Source of the DNA: Senegalimassilia anaerobia JC110
Lineage (GTDB): Bacteria; Actinomycetota; Coriobacteriia; Coriobacteriales; Eggerthellaceae
Assembly: GCF_000236865.1 (NCBI RefSeq)
Contig: NZ_HE611014.1
Coordinates: forward strand, 65,820 to 129,819
DNA length: 64,000 bases
Direction of reading: 5' to 3'
Shown: one piece after another, positions 45,779 to 53,929 of the stretch
How positions within the stretch are numbered: position 1 is the first letter of the stretch
Layout of the letters: every line of letters begins with the position of its first letter
Notes under the pieces: model-generated
Database searches by the model: none
What the model was told of the DNA's origin: nothing
What the model saw: only the letters and a program-made list of their open reading frames with translations
Program-made: the position numbers and the translations under genes

Positions 45779-45784
45779 GCGCAC

Positions 45785-45790
45785 ATTATA
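45785..45790 (-). promoter_or_regulatory. Perfect -10 box at the kinase start (leaderless promoter)
   Basis: TATAAT ends seven bases before the A of the kinase ATG, the normal distance from a -10 box to the transcription start. The transcript would be leaderless. The -35 position shows no consensus. Confidence 0.55.
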
Positions 45791-45870
45791 TTGCAGGCAC
45801 TTGCGCGCCATAGGTACATCAAATCCATTCGCTACAATCGGCAGCCTAAGCAACAACAGAAAGGCCGCCG

Positions 45871-47034
45871 TTGAAAGATAACCGCACGCTTTCGCTTCCC
45901 CAGCGCATCGCCGCAGCATTAGCCGCCCTGGCGCTGGCGTTCTCGTTCGCACTTCCCGCAACGGGCTGTACCGTCAGCATCGGCGATAACGCCGCTGAAT
46001 CCGGCAGCTCCATCAGCAGCTCAGACGGAAACGCCGGCACGTACGGCGACTCCGGCGACGCGCGATCCGCGCAGGCGACCATCGCCGACATCCCTGCGTA
46101 TACCGGCGCGCTGTGCATCGATATCAACCATGGCATGCCCGGGTTTACGGCGCAGGACGAGGTGCGCGGAACGTTCACGCAGTTCAGCGACCTAGATTTC
46201 GAAGGCCGCTGCGGCACCGCTTTCGCACGCATCGGACCCGACACCGTATGCAACGAGAAGCGCGGCGACATTTCGCAGGTACACCCAAGCGGGTGGGTGC
46301 AGCGCAAATACAGCTTCGTCGACGACGGCATGCTGTACAACCGCAGCCACCTGATCGCGCACCAGCTATGCGGAGAAAATGCCAACGAGAAGAACCTGAT
46401 CACGGGCACGCGCACGTTCAACGCGGTGGGCATGCTGTATTACGAGGAGCTGGTGGGCGACTATGTGCGCAGCACGGGCAACCACGTGCTCTACCGCGTC
46501 ACCCCGCTGTTCGCCGCAAACGACCTGGTGGCGCGCGGGGTTCAGATGGAAGCGAAGTCCGTCGAGGACAACGGCGAGACCATCCAGTTCAACGTGTTCG
46601 TGTACAACGTGGAACCGGGCGTTGCCATCGACTACGTGACCGGCGAAAGCTGGGAATCGTCCGAAACCCCGCAGGTCACCAGCAAAGGCAGCGCCACCAT
46701 CACCACCGCAGCAGCCGCACGAGCGGACAAGGCAGCAGCGGGAAGCGCCAACGGGAGTAAAGCCGACGGCGAGAGTAGCAGCGGGAGCGGCGCCGGCGGG
46801 GCCGGCAGCGAGAGCAACACCAGCGATGCCGATGGAGCCGGCAGCAACAAAGCCAGCAGCCAAGGCGCGTCCGAGCAGCAGGACTACATCTTGAACGTGA
46901 AGAACAAGAAATTCCACAAGCCCGACTGCTCCGCCGCCAGCGACATCTCAAACGCAAACAAGCAAGACTTCACCGGCACCCGCGACCAACTCATAGCCCG
47001 AGGCTACTCCCCCTGCGGCATCTGCAAACCGTGA
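45871..47034 (+). CDS. Exported DNA/RNA non-specific endonuclease
   Basis: A 387-residue protein. An N-terminal hydrophobic segment (about 12-30) ends in ATGC at Cys33, a possible lipoprotein site though the -3 residue is Ala. The nuclease domain (about 75-265) has NRSHLIAHQLCGENANEKN (catalytic His, metal-binding Asn), like the EndA/DNA-entry nucleases. An Ala/Gly/Ser linker (about 280-335) leads to a Cys-containing module (FHKPDCSAAS, YSPCGICKP) seen at the C-terminus of such nucleases. TTG start with AAAGG eight bases upstream. Probably degrades external DNA for nutrient use or defence. Confidence 0.9.
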   Translation: MKDNRTLSLPQRIAAALAALALAFSFALPATGCTVSIGDNAAESGSSISSSDGNAGTYGDSGDARSAQATIADIPAYTGALCIDINHGMPGFTAQDEVRGTFTQFSDLDFEGRCGTAFARIGPDTVCNEKRGDISQVHPSGWVQRKYSFVDDGMLYNRSHLIAHQLCGENANEKNLITGTRTFNAVGMLYYEELVGDYVRSTGNHVLYRVTPLFAANDLVARGVQMEAKSVEDNGETIQFNVFVYNVEPGVAIDYVTGESWESSETPQVTSKGSATITTAAAARADKAAAGSANGSKADGESSSGSGAGGAGSESNTSDADGAGSNKASSQGASEQQDYILNVKNKKFHKPDCSAASDISNANKQDFTGTRDQLIARGYSPCGICKP

Positions 47035-47129
47035 GCTAATACGGAAAGGCCTTGAGAGCCGGAGCAATCAGTCCGATCATCAATGGATTGCAACAGGGCA
47101 AAATCGCTAGCGAAATGGCAAAAAGGCAA

Positions 47130-47174
47130 AGTGTCGTGGCATTCAGCTTCAACTAAGAGGAATGCCACGACACT
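47130..47174 (-). terminator. Terminator between nuclease and HNH endonuclease genes
   Basis: Perfect 15-bp arms (47130-47144 with 47160-47174) and a 15-base loop, starting ten bases beyond the HNH gene stop. The minus-strand continuation TTGCCTTTTTG is U-rich. Confidence 0.75.
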
Positions 47175-47183
47175 CTATCAGGA

Positions 47184-48293
47184 TCAAACGCAACACTTGA
47201 AACGTTTATATTTCGCGATAAGGAAATTCTCGTTCGGACGCAAGGCTTTCTCTTTAGGCAGAAACAACTTCTTGCCATCGAGATCTGCGTACTGCCCGTC
47301 CGAAATCCGCGGACTTGCCTCCAGGCGCATCGAGGCAGGGTTAATGCCCAGCAAATAGCTGTCAAATAGCAAGTGAATATCAGATCGCAGCAAAATGCCG
47401 TTCTCCACAATATTGCTTTGGGTACCGCGGTAATCAAGGATGTGCGCTGCTTGCAACACCTCGTTCGTGTCGAACCCCGTAACCGCGCAATGCCCTTCAT
47501 AAGCCTTGAACAGGTCTTTTCTAAACGCTTGCTGCCCTTGACGCACCATGTGACGAACAACGGAAAAACGGCGGCGGTCCTCTTCCATGCTTTCCGGATC
47601 GCGTATCTCATCTGCTTGAAGATGCTCATCAACCGTTGCCGACTCCCCCATTTCAGCTTGCAGAGTCGCACTGGCAAATAAATGCTCGGTCTCCGGCGTA
47701 ACGGGCCCATGCAAGGTAAACAACTCGTTCTCGGGATTGAACTCCTCAACGAATGCAAGAAAGCGCAGGTACGAACTCGACGACGAGTTCTGCTGAAGAA
47801 ACACGCCAACGGGAACGCCGTCCATCAGGCAATTCACCAGTTTTTGGTTCCAGTGCATATCGGTCGTACCGCCGGAATTATTTTGATGGGCGGAGTAATA
47901 CAAGATCCACGTTCCATCGCCTAAATCAACTCGAGCACCATCGTTGTTATCGCTGTATAAGCTGTTATAAGCAACTGTCACCGTTGCCGCATACCTATGA
48001 CGACTCGGCACATGAATCCCACGTTGCGCCACATGCTTGAATTGAACTCCGGGCAATGTACTGCCATGGAATCGGATGCCTTCATTCCCAGTTTCATTCA
48101 TAAACCACGCATATAGGTTGCGATGGCTTTCTGGATCATCCTCAAGAGGAATCAAACGTAACGCACGCTCGATCGATAAGTTCGTATACGGGAGGAAGTC
48201 GTCAACGCATATCGAACCATCAATGCGCGCCAGAGGGAACGGCACCTCCGCTGTTTCCACCCTAGTCGATATGTTTGCATCTCTCGAAGCCAT
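47184..48293 (-). CDS. HNH endonuclease, restriction-like
   Basis: About 369 residues. The C-terminal HNH module (about 285-345) reads AAHILDYRG, then SNIVENGILLRSDIHLLFD, as in HNH_2 proteins of modification-dependent or stand-alone restriction enzymes. The N-terminal 220 residues contain HVPSRHRYAATVTVAYNSLY and DLGDGTWILYYSAHQNNSGG, suggesting a DNA-reading domain of the SRA-like or similar kind; that is uncertain. No methyltransferase is adjacent. GC near 50 percent against 60-70 percent around it points to acquisition. Start uncertain: ATG at 48293, or a TTG 14 codons upstream; neither has a clear ribosome binding site. Confidence 0.78.
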   Translation of the reverse strand: MASRDANISTRVETAEVPFPLARIDGSICVDDFLPYTNLSIERALRLIPLEDDPESHRNLYAWFMNETGNEGIRFHGSTLPGVQFKHVAQRGIHVPSRHRYAATVTVAYNSLYSDNNDGARVDLGDGTWILYYSAHQNNSGGTTDMHWNQKLVNCLMDGVPVGVFLQQNSSSSSYLRFLAFVEEFNPENELFTLHGPVTPETEHLFASATLQAEMGESATVDEHLQADEIRDPESMEEDRRRFSVVRHMVRQGQQAFRKDLFKAYEGHCAVTGFDTNEVLQAAHILDYRGTQSNIVENGILLRSDIHLLFDSYLLGINPASMRLEASPRISDGQYADLDGKKLFLPKEKALRPNENFLIAKYKRFKCCV

Positions 48294-48415
48294 ACTGCAA
48301 TTCTGCCAGCGTCCGCTTCGTTCGACAACAACCAATTCGGCAGAAGACGCCGAGGCGAAAAGCCGTTGCGCAACAGCAAAAAACTAGCCCGCAACCCCCC
48401 CAAACGACTCACACC

Positions 48416-49120
48416 TTAAAACAACGTCCCCTGCCCAAGCGCTGCCGGGGCTGCCGGTTGCTCCGGGGCCGCCGTCAACGCGAACCCTTCGCGATTTGCT
48501 AGCTTTTGCCAGTTGGCCACCAGGCTGGGCCACGGCGCGCGCAACCACCAACGCGCCTCGGCGAGCGTTAACGCCAGGGGCATACGGTTGTGCACGAGAG
48601 CAACGTTGGCGTTCGGGCGCGTAGTCACCACCGAGAAGCAGCCTTGACCGCATACCGTCGCCAGCAGCAGCGGCGAACCTTCGCCGCTTTCGAAACGATA
48701 CTGCTGCTTGATTCGCCGCCCCGTTTTCGGGCTGCGCACCGTTTGAGTTGCATGCGCCTCGAAGAATCCGCCCGTCACCACGATGCCGCGACCCTGCGCA
48801 ATCGGTTGCTCCCACATGCCCGGGTTCGGCCCCATCGCCGTTTCCAAGCGCGTGTTGTACACGGGGCGTTGCTGCCATTCAACAGGGAATCCCCAGTTCA
48901 AACGTTCAATAGCCAGCTTGCTTTCCGGACCGCGGACGATTACGTCAACGCCCGCGCCAGGGAACGCATCTTCACCCGGCTCAACCTGCGCCGTCGCGGC
49001 TTCACCAGCCATCGGACGCGCAGGCCAATCGAGCTGCGCGTTCACAGGCGAATTCGCCTGCAGCTCGCGCACAATTTCCGCAACCTCATCCCACGTAACG
49101 ACCGTGAACCTTCTGCACAC
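48416..49120 (-). CDS. SOS response-associated peptidase (SRAP, YedK/HMCES family)
   Basis: A 234-residue protein that caps abasic sites in single-stranded DNA through Cys2. It begins MCRRFT, with Cys2 free after Met removal; the Asn and Glu of the active site are in RPVYNTRLET and GGFFEAH, and VHNRMPLAL carries the catalytic His. All key positions are kept although the second motif is MCRRF rather than the common MCGRF. Family length is typical. Three evenly spaced palindromes lie 55-182 bases upstream and could control it. Neighbour of the HNH endonuclease, 80-120 bases away. Confidence 0.9.
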   Translation of the reverse strand: MCRRFTVVTWDEVAEIVRELQANSPVNAQLDWPARPMAGEAATAQVEPGEDAFPGAGVDVIVRGPESKLAIERLNWGFPVEWQQRPVYNTRLETAMGPNPGMWEQPIAQGRGIVVTGGFFEAHATQTVRSPKTGRRIKQQYRFESGEGSPLLLATVCGQGCFSVVTTRPNANVALVHNRMPLALTLAEARWWLRAPWPSLVANWQKLANREGFALTAAPEQPAAPAALGQGTLF

Positions 49121-49174
49121 GATGAACCGCCCCTGCTTCTTCTTAGGGTCCGCCCCGCCGCCATCAACTCTTAG

Positions 49175-49302
49175 TTATACGTTTTCGCGATTCGTATAAA
49201 GAAGGGGCCTGGAATCTCATTTACTTTATACGATTACCGGGATTCGTATAACTTAGCGCGCGTTTTCGAGCGCTTCTTTATACGATTTCGCGTTCCGTAT
49301 AA
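49175..49302. promoter_or_regulatory. Array of three near-identical palindromes at 51-52 base spacing
   Basis: Copies at 49175-49199, 49226-49251 and 49278-49302 each read TTATACG-N11 or N12-CGTATAA; the interiors are also alike (TTTCGCG or TACCGGG core). The stretches between copies are 26 bases each and unrelated. All lie upstream of the SRAP gene and downstream of groEL. The regular phase (about five helical turns) and symmetry fit cooperative binding of a dimeric regulator. I know of no family with this site. Confidence 0.6.
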
Positions 49303-49304
49303 AA

Positions 49305-49330
49305 AACGGGAGCCCCGTAGGGCTCCCGTT
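49305..49330 (-). terminator. Terminator after groEL
   Basis: A perfect 11-bp stem with loop CGTA, followed on the minus strand by a run of six T. It lies 91 bases beyond the groEL stop. Confidence 0.88.
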
Positions 49331-49421
49331 CAGCGTGCTCTATTTGAAAGGACTGGCGAAGCCGAGGCTTCGCGTTGGGGAACCGCTTCCCCAATCAGCG
49401 CGGCAGCTGCTTGCGCGACTG

Positions 49422-51020
49422 TTACTTCTCTTCCTTATCCTTCTTGTCAGCCTCGGTGATGCTGCAGTTGGTGATGAGGATGAGCGAGGCAACGGACGCG
49501 GCGGCCTGCAGGGCCGTGACGGTGACCTTGGCCGGGTCGGCAACGCCCATGGAGATCATGTCGCCATACTCGCCGGTCTCGCAATCCAGGCCGAAGCCGG
49601 GCTGAGCCTCAAGCGCCTTGGCAACCTCGACGTCGCCGTTGTAGCCGGCGTTGCTGCACAGCGCGCGCATGGGCTCCTCGAGTGCCTTGCGCAGGATATC
49701 AACGCCGAAGCGCTCCTCCTCGTTGGCGACTTCCACCTGGTCAAGCGCCTTGGACGCCTGGATCAGGGCAACGCCGCCGCCGGCGAGCAGGCCTTGGCTT
49801 GCGGCCGAGCGCGTTGCGCGCAGGGCGTCCTGGATGCGGCTGCGGATCTCGTTCATCTCGGTCTCGGTTGCAGCACCGACGCTCATGACGGCGATGCCGC
49901 CGGACAGCTTCGCCAAGCGCTCGCGCATGACGTCCAGCTCGTAGTCGGAATGCGGGTTCTTCAGCTCGTTGCGGATGGCCTCGCAGCGCTTCTCGATGGC
50001 CTCCTGCTTGCCCTTGCCGCCGATGATGAGCGTGCGGCTCTTCGTGATCTGCACGCTTGCGGCGCGGCCGAGCATGCTCTTCTTGGCATCGGCCAGCGAC
50101 AGGCCGCGCTCGGGGGAGATGACCTCGCCGCCGGTGAGGATGGCCATGTCCTCCAGCTCGGCCTTGCGGCGCTCCTCGGCGCCGGGGCACATGACGGCTG
50201 CGCTGATGAGCGTGCCCTTCTGGCGATTCATGAGCAGGGAGTTCAGGGACTCGCCGCGCACGTCATCGGCCACGATGAGCAGCGGATGGCCGGACTGCAT
50301 GACCTCCTCCAGCACGGGCACGACGTCCTTGAAGTTGTCTGCCAGGCGCTGGTCGGTGATCAGGATGTAGGGCTGCTCCAGCTCGCCGGTCATGGAACCC
50401 ATGTCGTCGGCCATGTACGGGGAGATGAAGCCGCGGTCGAACAGCATGCCCTTCTTGACTTCCAGGTCGATGCCGAACTTGGTGGACTTCTCAACGGAGA
50501 TGACGCCGTCCTGGCCGATCTCGTCCAGGGCCTCGGCAATCTTCGCGCCGATCTCGGGGTCGCCCGAGGAAACGGTGGCGATCTCGGCCATCTGCTCGCG
50601 CGTGGTCACCTGCGTGGCGGCCTTCAGCAGCTCGTCGGATGCGACGTCGGCGGCCTTCTGGATGCCGCGGCGCAGCGCCAGCGGGTCGTTGCCGGCGGTA
50701 ACGTAGCGCACGCCCTCGCGCACGATGGCATCGGCGAGCAGCGTTGCCGTGGAAGTGCCGTCGCCGGCCTCGTTGTTCGCGGCGGTCGCAGCCTCGCGGA
50801 CCACCTGCAGGCCCATCTTCTCCACATGGTCGTATGCGCCCACGTGCGCGGCAACGGTAGCGCCGTCGTTGGAGACGTTGGGATGGCGCTCGCCCTTCTT
50901 GGTGATGCCGACGTAGCGGCCCTTCGGGCCGATGGTCACGCGCACCGCGTCGGCCAGCTTCGCCACACCGGTCGCAAGCTTCTCGCGCGTCTCGTTGTCG
51001 TATGCGATTTCCTTAGCCAT
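49422..51020 (-). CDS. groEL: Chaperonin GroEL
   Basis: A 532-residue 60-kDa chaperonin subunit that refolds proteins in an ATP-driven double ring. Motifs: VTIGPKGRYVG, GDGTSTATLLADAI with the catalytic Asp, and LLAGGGVALI. The C-terminus is TEADKKDKEEK instead of the usual GGM repeats, and no groES gene is adjacent. The start at 51020 has AAGGGG about eight bases upstream. The CIRCE operator at 51075-51101 indicates HrcA heat-shock control. It is probably one of two chaperonin loci or depends on a distant groES. Confidence 0.95.
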   Translation of the reverse strand: MAKEIAYDNETREKLATGVAKLADAVRVTIGPKGRYVGITKKGERHPNVSNDGATVAAHVGAYDHVEKMGLQVVREAATAANNEAGDGTSTATLLADAIVREGVRYVTAGNDPLALRRGIQKAADVASDELLKAATQVTTREQMAEIATVSSGDPEIGAKIAEALDEIGQDGVISVEKSTKFGIDLEVKKGMLFDRGFISPYMADDMGSMTGELEQPYILITDQRLADNFKDVVPVLEEVMQSGHPLLIVADDVRGESLNSLLMNRQKGTLISAAVMCPGAEERRKAELEDMAILTGGEVISPERGLSLADAKKSMLGRAASVQITKSRTLIIGGKGKQEAIEKRCEAIRNELKNPHSDYELDVMRERLAKLSGGIAVMSVGAATETEMNEIRSRIQDALRATRSAASQGLLAGGGVALIQASKALDQVEVANEEERFGVDILRKALEEPMRALCSNAGYNGDVEVAKALEAQPGFGLDCETGEYGDMISMGVADPAKVTVTALQAAASVASLILITNCSITEADKKDKEEK

Positions 51021-51074
51021 GCTATGAGCCCCTTCCTTGAGCACGTGCATAACGATATTTGCTACCAAAGAAAG

Positions 51075-51101
51075 TTAGCACTCTTTGCCCACGAGTGCTA
51101 G
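51075..51101 (-). promoter_or_regulatory. CIRCE element (HrcA operator) of groEL
   Basis: TTAGCACTC-N9-GAGTGCTAG matches the 9-9-9 CIRCE consensus (TTAGCACTC-N9-GAGTGCTAA) with one mismatch, 55 bases upstream of the groEL start. HrcA bound here represses the gene until heat shock. Confidence 0.92.
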
Positions 51102-51146
51102 ATGCAGGCAGGTATTTATGGGAAACGGAAGCGTTTCGTTACCTAT

Positions 51147-51680
51147 TTACGCTTCCAACCATGCCGCCAGCGGCTCGGGGGAGTCGAACACGTCGCAGTT
51201 GCTGCGCCAGTCGGTAGAGTTGAGACCCGTGGCGGTCGCGCGGTCGAGCATCTCGACCAGCGGGTCGAAATAGCCGCCCACGTTCAGGATGGCGCTCTTC
51301 GCATCCAGCTCGCCGGCCTTCACCTGGGAGACGATGTCGAAGAACTCGTCGAACGTGCCCAGGCCGCCAGGCAAGGTGACGAACGCATCGGCCAGCGAGG
51401 TCATGCGCGTCTTGCGGGTGGCAAGGTCGAATTCGCAGATCAGCTCGGTGCAAGGGTACACGGGGCGTCCCTTCTTGTTCAGGCCCTCGGTGACGACGCC
51501 TATGACGCTGCCGCCCGCATCGCCCACGCCATGCGCCACCGCGCCCATCAGTCCCACATCGTAGCCCCCGAACACCAGGCCGTGCCCGTGCTCGGCCAAC
51601 GTGCGCCCCAGCTCGTAAGCGGCATCGATGTACGGCGCATCCAGATCCCGGCTCGACGAGCCGAACGCGCATATCCTCAT
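51147..51680 (-). CDS. LOG-family protein (nucleoside monophosphate phosphoribohydrolase type)
   Basis: A 177-residue Rossmann-fold protein of the lysine-decarboxylase-like LOG family. It has FGGYDVGLMGAVA and the hallmark LPGGLGTFDEFFD (PGGxGTxxE), which in studied members cleaves nucleoside 5'-monophosphates to base and ribose 5-phosphate. Length typical. Start at the ATG with GGGGTTCGCT upstream; a further in-frame codon 27 bases earlier lacks a better site. Monocistronic. Confidence 0.88.
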   Translation of the reverse strand: MRICAFGSSSRDLDAPYIDAAYELGRTLAEHGHGLVFGGYDVGLMGAVAHGVGDAGGSVIGVVTEGLNKKGRPVYPCTELICEFDLATRKTRMTSLADAFVTLPGGLGTFDEFFDIVSQVKAGELDAKSAILNVGGYFDPLVEMLDRATATGLNSTDWRSNCDVFDSPEPLAAWLEA

Positions 51681-51820
51681 AGCGAACCCCCTTGGTCTTA
51701 AAATCACAGCGCTGCCTAGGGTACACCATCACGGCAAGGGCCCCGGCGCGCAGACGCGCACCGAGGCCCCGAGCTTTTTCATAGGAGTCCCGAGCCTCCA
51801 CCAGAATCCCAAGCCCTTTT

Positions 51821-52008
51821 CAACTTGTGGGCGGTTTTGGAGGCCGAAAACGTCTAAGCGGGTAATCTAGCCATTCATGACCTGGGGTTTTACCGACAGA
51901 ACGCGAAACAGCGCTCGAAATACCGCCCAGAAGACCGGGAACCATGGCGCGAAACGCCCCGTTTTCCTGCAAAACAACCCAGAACCGGTACCCTCCGTGC
52001 AAGCGGGG
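51821..52008 (+). repeat. 188-bp intergenic element, copy A
   Basis: Aligns without gaps to 56823-57010; by hand about 150 of 188 bases agree, including 26 identical bases at 51961-51986. CTGGGGTTTT (51882-51891) can pair with AAAACAACCCAG (51971-51982), and a GGCG-CGAAA-CGCC hairpin (51946-51958) keeps pairing in the other copy through a G-C to G-T change. It lies between the LOG-family gene and the TorD-type gene, antisense to both. The rest of 51681-52034 shows nothing else. Confidence 0.75.
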
Positions 52009-52034
52009 AGGAAAAACTCCCGAAACCTCAAACG

Positions 52035-52742
52035 TTATGCAGCTTGGTCCACGCTATCCAGCAGCTCGTCCAGCACGGCGGCGTCCTCCTCGGCGTAGCC
52101 CATGACCAGCTGGGCCAAGCCCTGATAGAACATGGTGCGCGAGAAGCGGCGCATGTCCTCGGTCATCATGGGCAGCCAGTTCAACAGGTGGTCTTGCGCG
52201 AACGTGCGCTGCGTGCGCAGATGCTCGATGGCCGCGTCCTCGTCGCCGGCGCGCAGGGCGTCGGCGGCGCGCATGGCCATGCGCTGCATGAACTCCAGCT
52301 CAAGGGCGATATGGTCCTCGCCCTCGGTCCAGCTGCCACGCTTGAGATTGTTCTCACGTAGCGTCTGCAACACCTCGGCACGGGCCTCCTGCATCATCAG
52401 ACGACGCTCGGAGGTGTACACGCTCTCGAAGGGGTACGCCGCCGAAAAGCCGTTGACGCCGTGGCCGATGAACGTGCGCACGTAGTCGATGGCCAGCTCG
52501 TTGATGCTGTCGTCCCAGCTGGTGCGCAGGTAGTCGTACAACATGTGGTAGCCCTCGTCCACCTTGGCGTTGCCCGTGGCCGCCGGGAAGCGCATGCCCT
52601 GAAGCTCGGTGAGCGCCGCTTTGTCGACCTCCTTCAAAAACAAGCGCGCCATCAGGCCGTACATACGGGCGCGGCCGTCCATCAACGCAACCAGGTCCGC
52701 TTCCTGCTCGGCGGCCTGCGCCGCGATCATATCCTCAGCCAT
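52035..52742 (-). CDS. TorD/DmsD-family molybdoenzyme maturation chaperone
   Basis: A 235-residue, all-helical TorD-type chaperone. The family stretch ELAIDYVRTFIGHG (YxxLF-like) and AYPFESVYTSERRLMMQEAR are clear, followed by DHIALELEFMQRM. Such proteins hold and help load cofactor into Tat-exported molybdoenzymes. No molybdoenzyme is adjacent; the nearest is 10-13 kb away (39191-42055) and shows no Tat signal. The start lies three bases after the upstream gene, with its binding site (GGGGGAG) inside that gene. Confidence 0.9.
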   Translation of the reverse strand: MAEDMIAAQAAEQEADLVALMDGRARMYGLMARLFLKEVDKAALTELQGMRFPAATGNAKVDEGYHMLYDYLRTSWDDSINELAIDYVRTFIGHGVNGFSAAYPFESVYTSERRLMMQEARAEVLQTLRENNLKRGSWTEGEDHIALELEFMQRMAMRAADALRAGDEDAAIEHLRTQRTFAQDHLLNWLPMMTEDMRRFSRTMFYQGLAQLVMGYAEEDAAVLDELLDSVDQAA

Positions 52743-52745
52743 CGG

Positions 52746-53561
52746 TTACTCCCCCTTCTTCGAAAACGCGGCCTCAACCTCGGGCAGCATGCGGCGGCCC
52801 AGATCGGTCAGCTGCCACGAGCGGTCCTTCCAGCACAGCGCGTCGGTCTTCTCCAGCATGTCGATGAAGTGCCCGCCGAAACGGCGCGGGCTCTGCACCA
52901 CCTCGAACGCGTCGACCAGCTGCTCGATATCGTCCTTCGAGCGCGGACGCTCGTTCACGAACCCCATCACGGCGCGGTATACCTCCAGGTACTTCGCATC
53001 GCGGTCGAACACCATGGTGCGGAAGGCGGAGCCGTCCGTCATCTGCCCGAACACCTCGCGACCCGCGTCGGTGGTGCGCCACACGGGGTCGACGCGCTCC
53101 TTGATCTCCAGGAACTCCACGCCCTCGCCGGCATCCTCGCGCTCCTCGGACGTCTCGGGCATCTCCAGCTCGAGCGCGCCGGCACGTTCGAGCATGCGGC
53201 ACAGCGTGGTGGTGCCGTACACCGAGCGGTTGTCCGCCTGCAGCGCGTCCACCTTCTCGGTCAGCTCGCTGTTCAGGCAACCGCCGTCGCACCAGCCAAG
53301 GATGGAAACCAGCACCGGGCGTCGGGCCGGATTGTGGTCGAACAGGGAAAGCACCGCCTCGACGGCGCCGCCCTGGCGCTCGGGGCTGTACACCGCCTCG
53401 CGCCGCATGTCCTCGGGCATGTTGCGCATCGTGGGGTAGTCGACCGTATCGAGCGGGTTGTCGTCGTCCATGTCCTCCTGGTCGATGTCCAGGTCATCAA
53501 CGGCCAGCGGGTCGAACTCCTCCTCTTCGTCCCACAAGCCGGCAATCTGGTCTTCAGCCAT
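52746..53561 (-). CDS. Protein of unknown function cotranscribed with the TorD-type chaperone
   Basis: A 271-residue soluble protein. The first 45 residues are strongly acidic (WDEEEEFDPLAVDDLDIDQED). Two segments look like winged-helix modules (about 75-165 and 185-265), the second with SWQLTDLGRRMLPEV, the wing-like end typical of helix-turn-helix proteins. It is followed by the torD-type gene after three bases, so a role in molybdoenzyme biogenesis or its control is likely. No family recognised. Confidence 0.7.
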   Translation of the reverse strand: MAEDQIAGLWDEEEEFDPLAVDDLDIDQEDMDDDNPLDTVDYPTMRNMPEDMRREAVYSPERQGGAVEAVLSLFDHNPARRPVLVSILGWCDGGCLNSELTEKVDALQADNRSVYGTTTLCRMLERAGALELEMPETSEEREDAGEGVEFLEIKERVDPVWRTTDAGREVFGQMTDGSAFRTMVFDRDAKYLEVYRAVMGFVNERPRSKDDIEQLVDAFEVVQSPRRFGGHFIDMLEKTDALCWKDRSWQLTDLGRRMLPEVEAAFSKKGE

Positions 53562-53929
53562 CGTGAATCCCCCTGTTCTTCATGTCGAACCTTGCGCGCT
53601 CGGCGCCCAAGGCCGGCCGCCCCTCTTGGAAACGGCGGCCGAATGCCTGCGAACATCCAGGTCGCAGGCGTGTTTCCTCTTCGCTGCCGCCCATTATAGG
53701 AAGCGCGGGGAACAGGCCATCATCCCGCAAACCCTAAAATGGCGAAGTTGTCGCCGCCGGCGCGCCATCCGGGACGCTGATGGCATCATACGCGGGGGCT
53801 GATTCCATGTTTCCCCAGGTCACAGGCTTGCGAATCGGTTGCTTGGACAGCCATGCGCCCGTATACTGCAAACCACGTTGTCGAAAGCGGGGCTTCCATT
53901 CCTCGACTCTTACGAGAAGGGAGGCTCAA
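53562..53929. other. Divergent intergenic region with a promoter for the exported protein
   Basis: About 370 bases. A small inverted repeat GGCCGCC / GGCGGCC (53615-53640) lies near the left gene; the promoter at 53839-53867 is listed separately. I see no gene. Confidence 0.4.
53839..53867 (+). promoter_or_regulatory. Sigma-70-type promoter of the small exported protein gene
   Basis: TTGCTT (53839-53844), a 17-base spacer and TATACT (53862-53867), leaving a leader of about 55 bases before the ATG at 53930. Confidence 0.6.

Noticed and set aside
49175-49302. Minimal CRISPR array (three 25-26 base repeats, two 26-base spacers)
   Set aside because: The repeats are full palindromes that differ from each other, there are only three, no cas gene is near, and they sit in a promoter region. 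A regulator array explains them better.
51820-52098. Small proteins encoded by the 188-bp repeat on either strand
   Set aside because: Both frames diverge at the protein level as much as expected without selection on codons, and starts lack ribosome binding sites.
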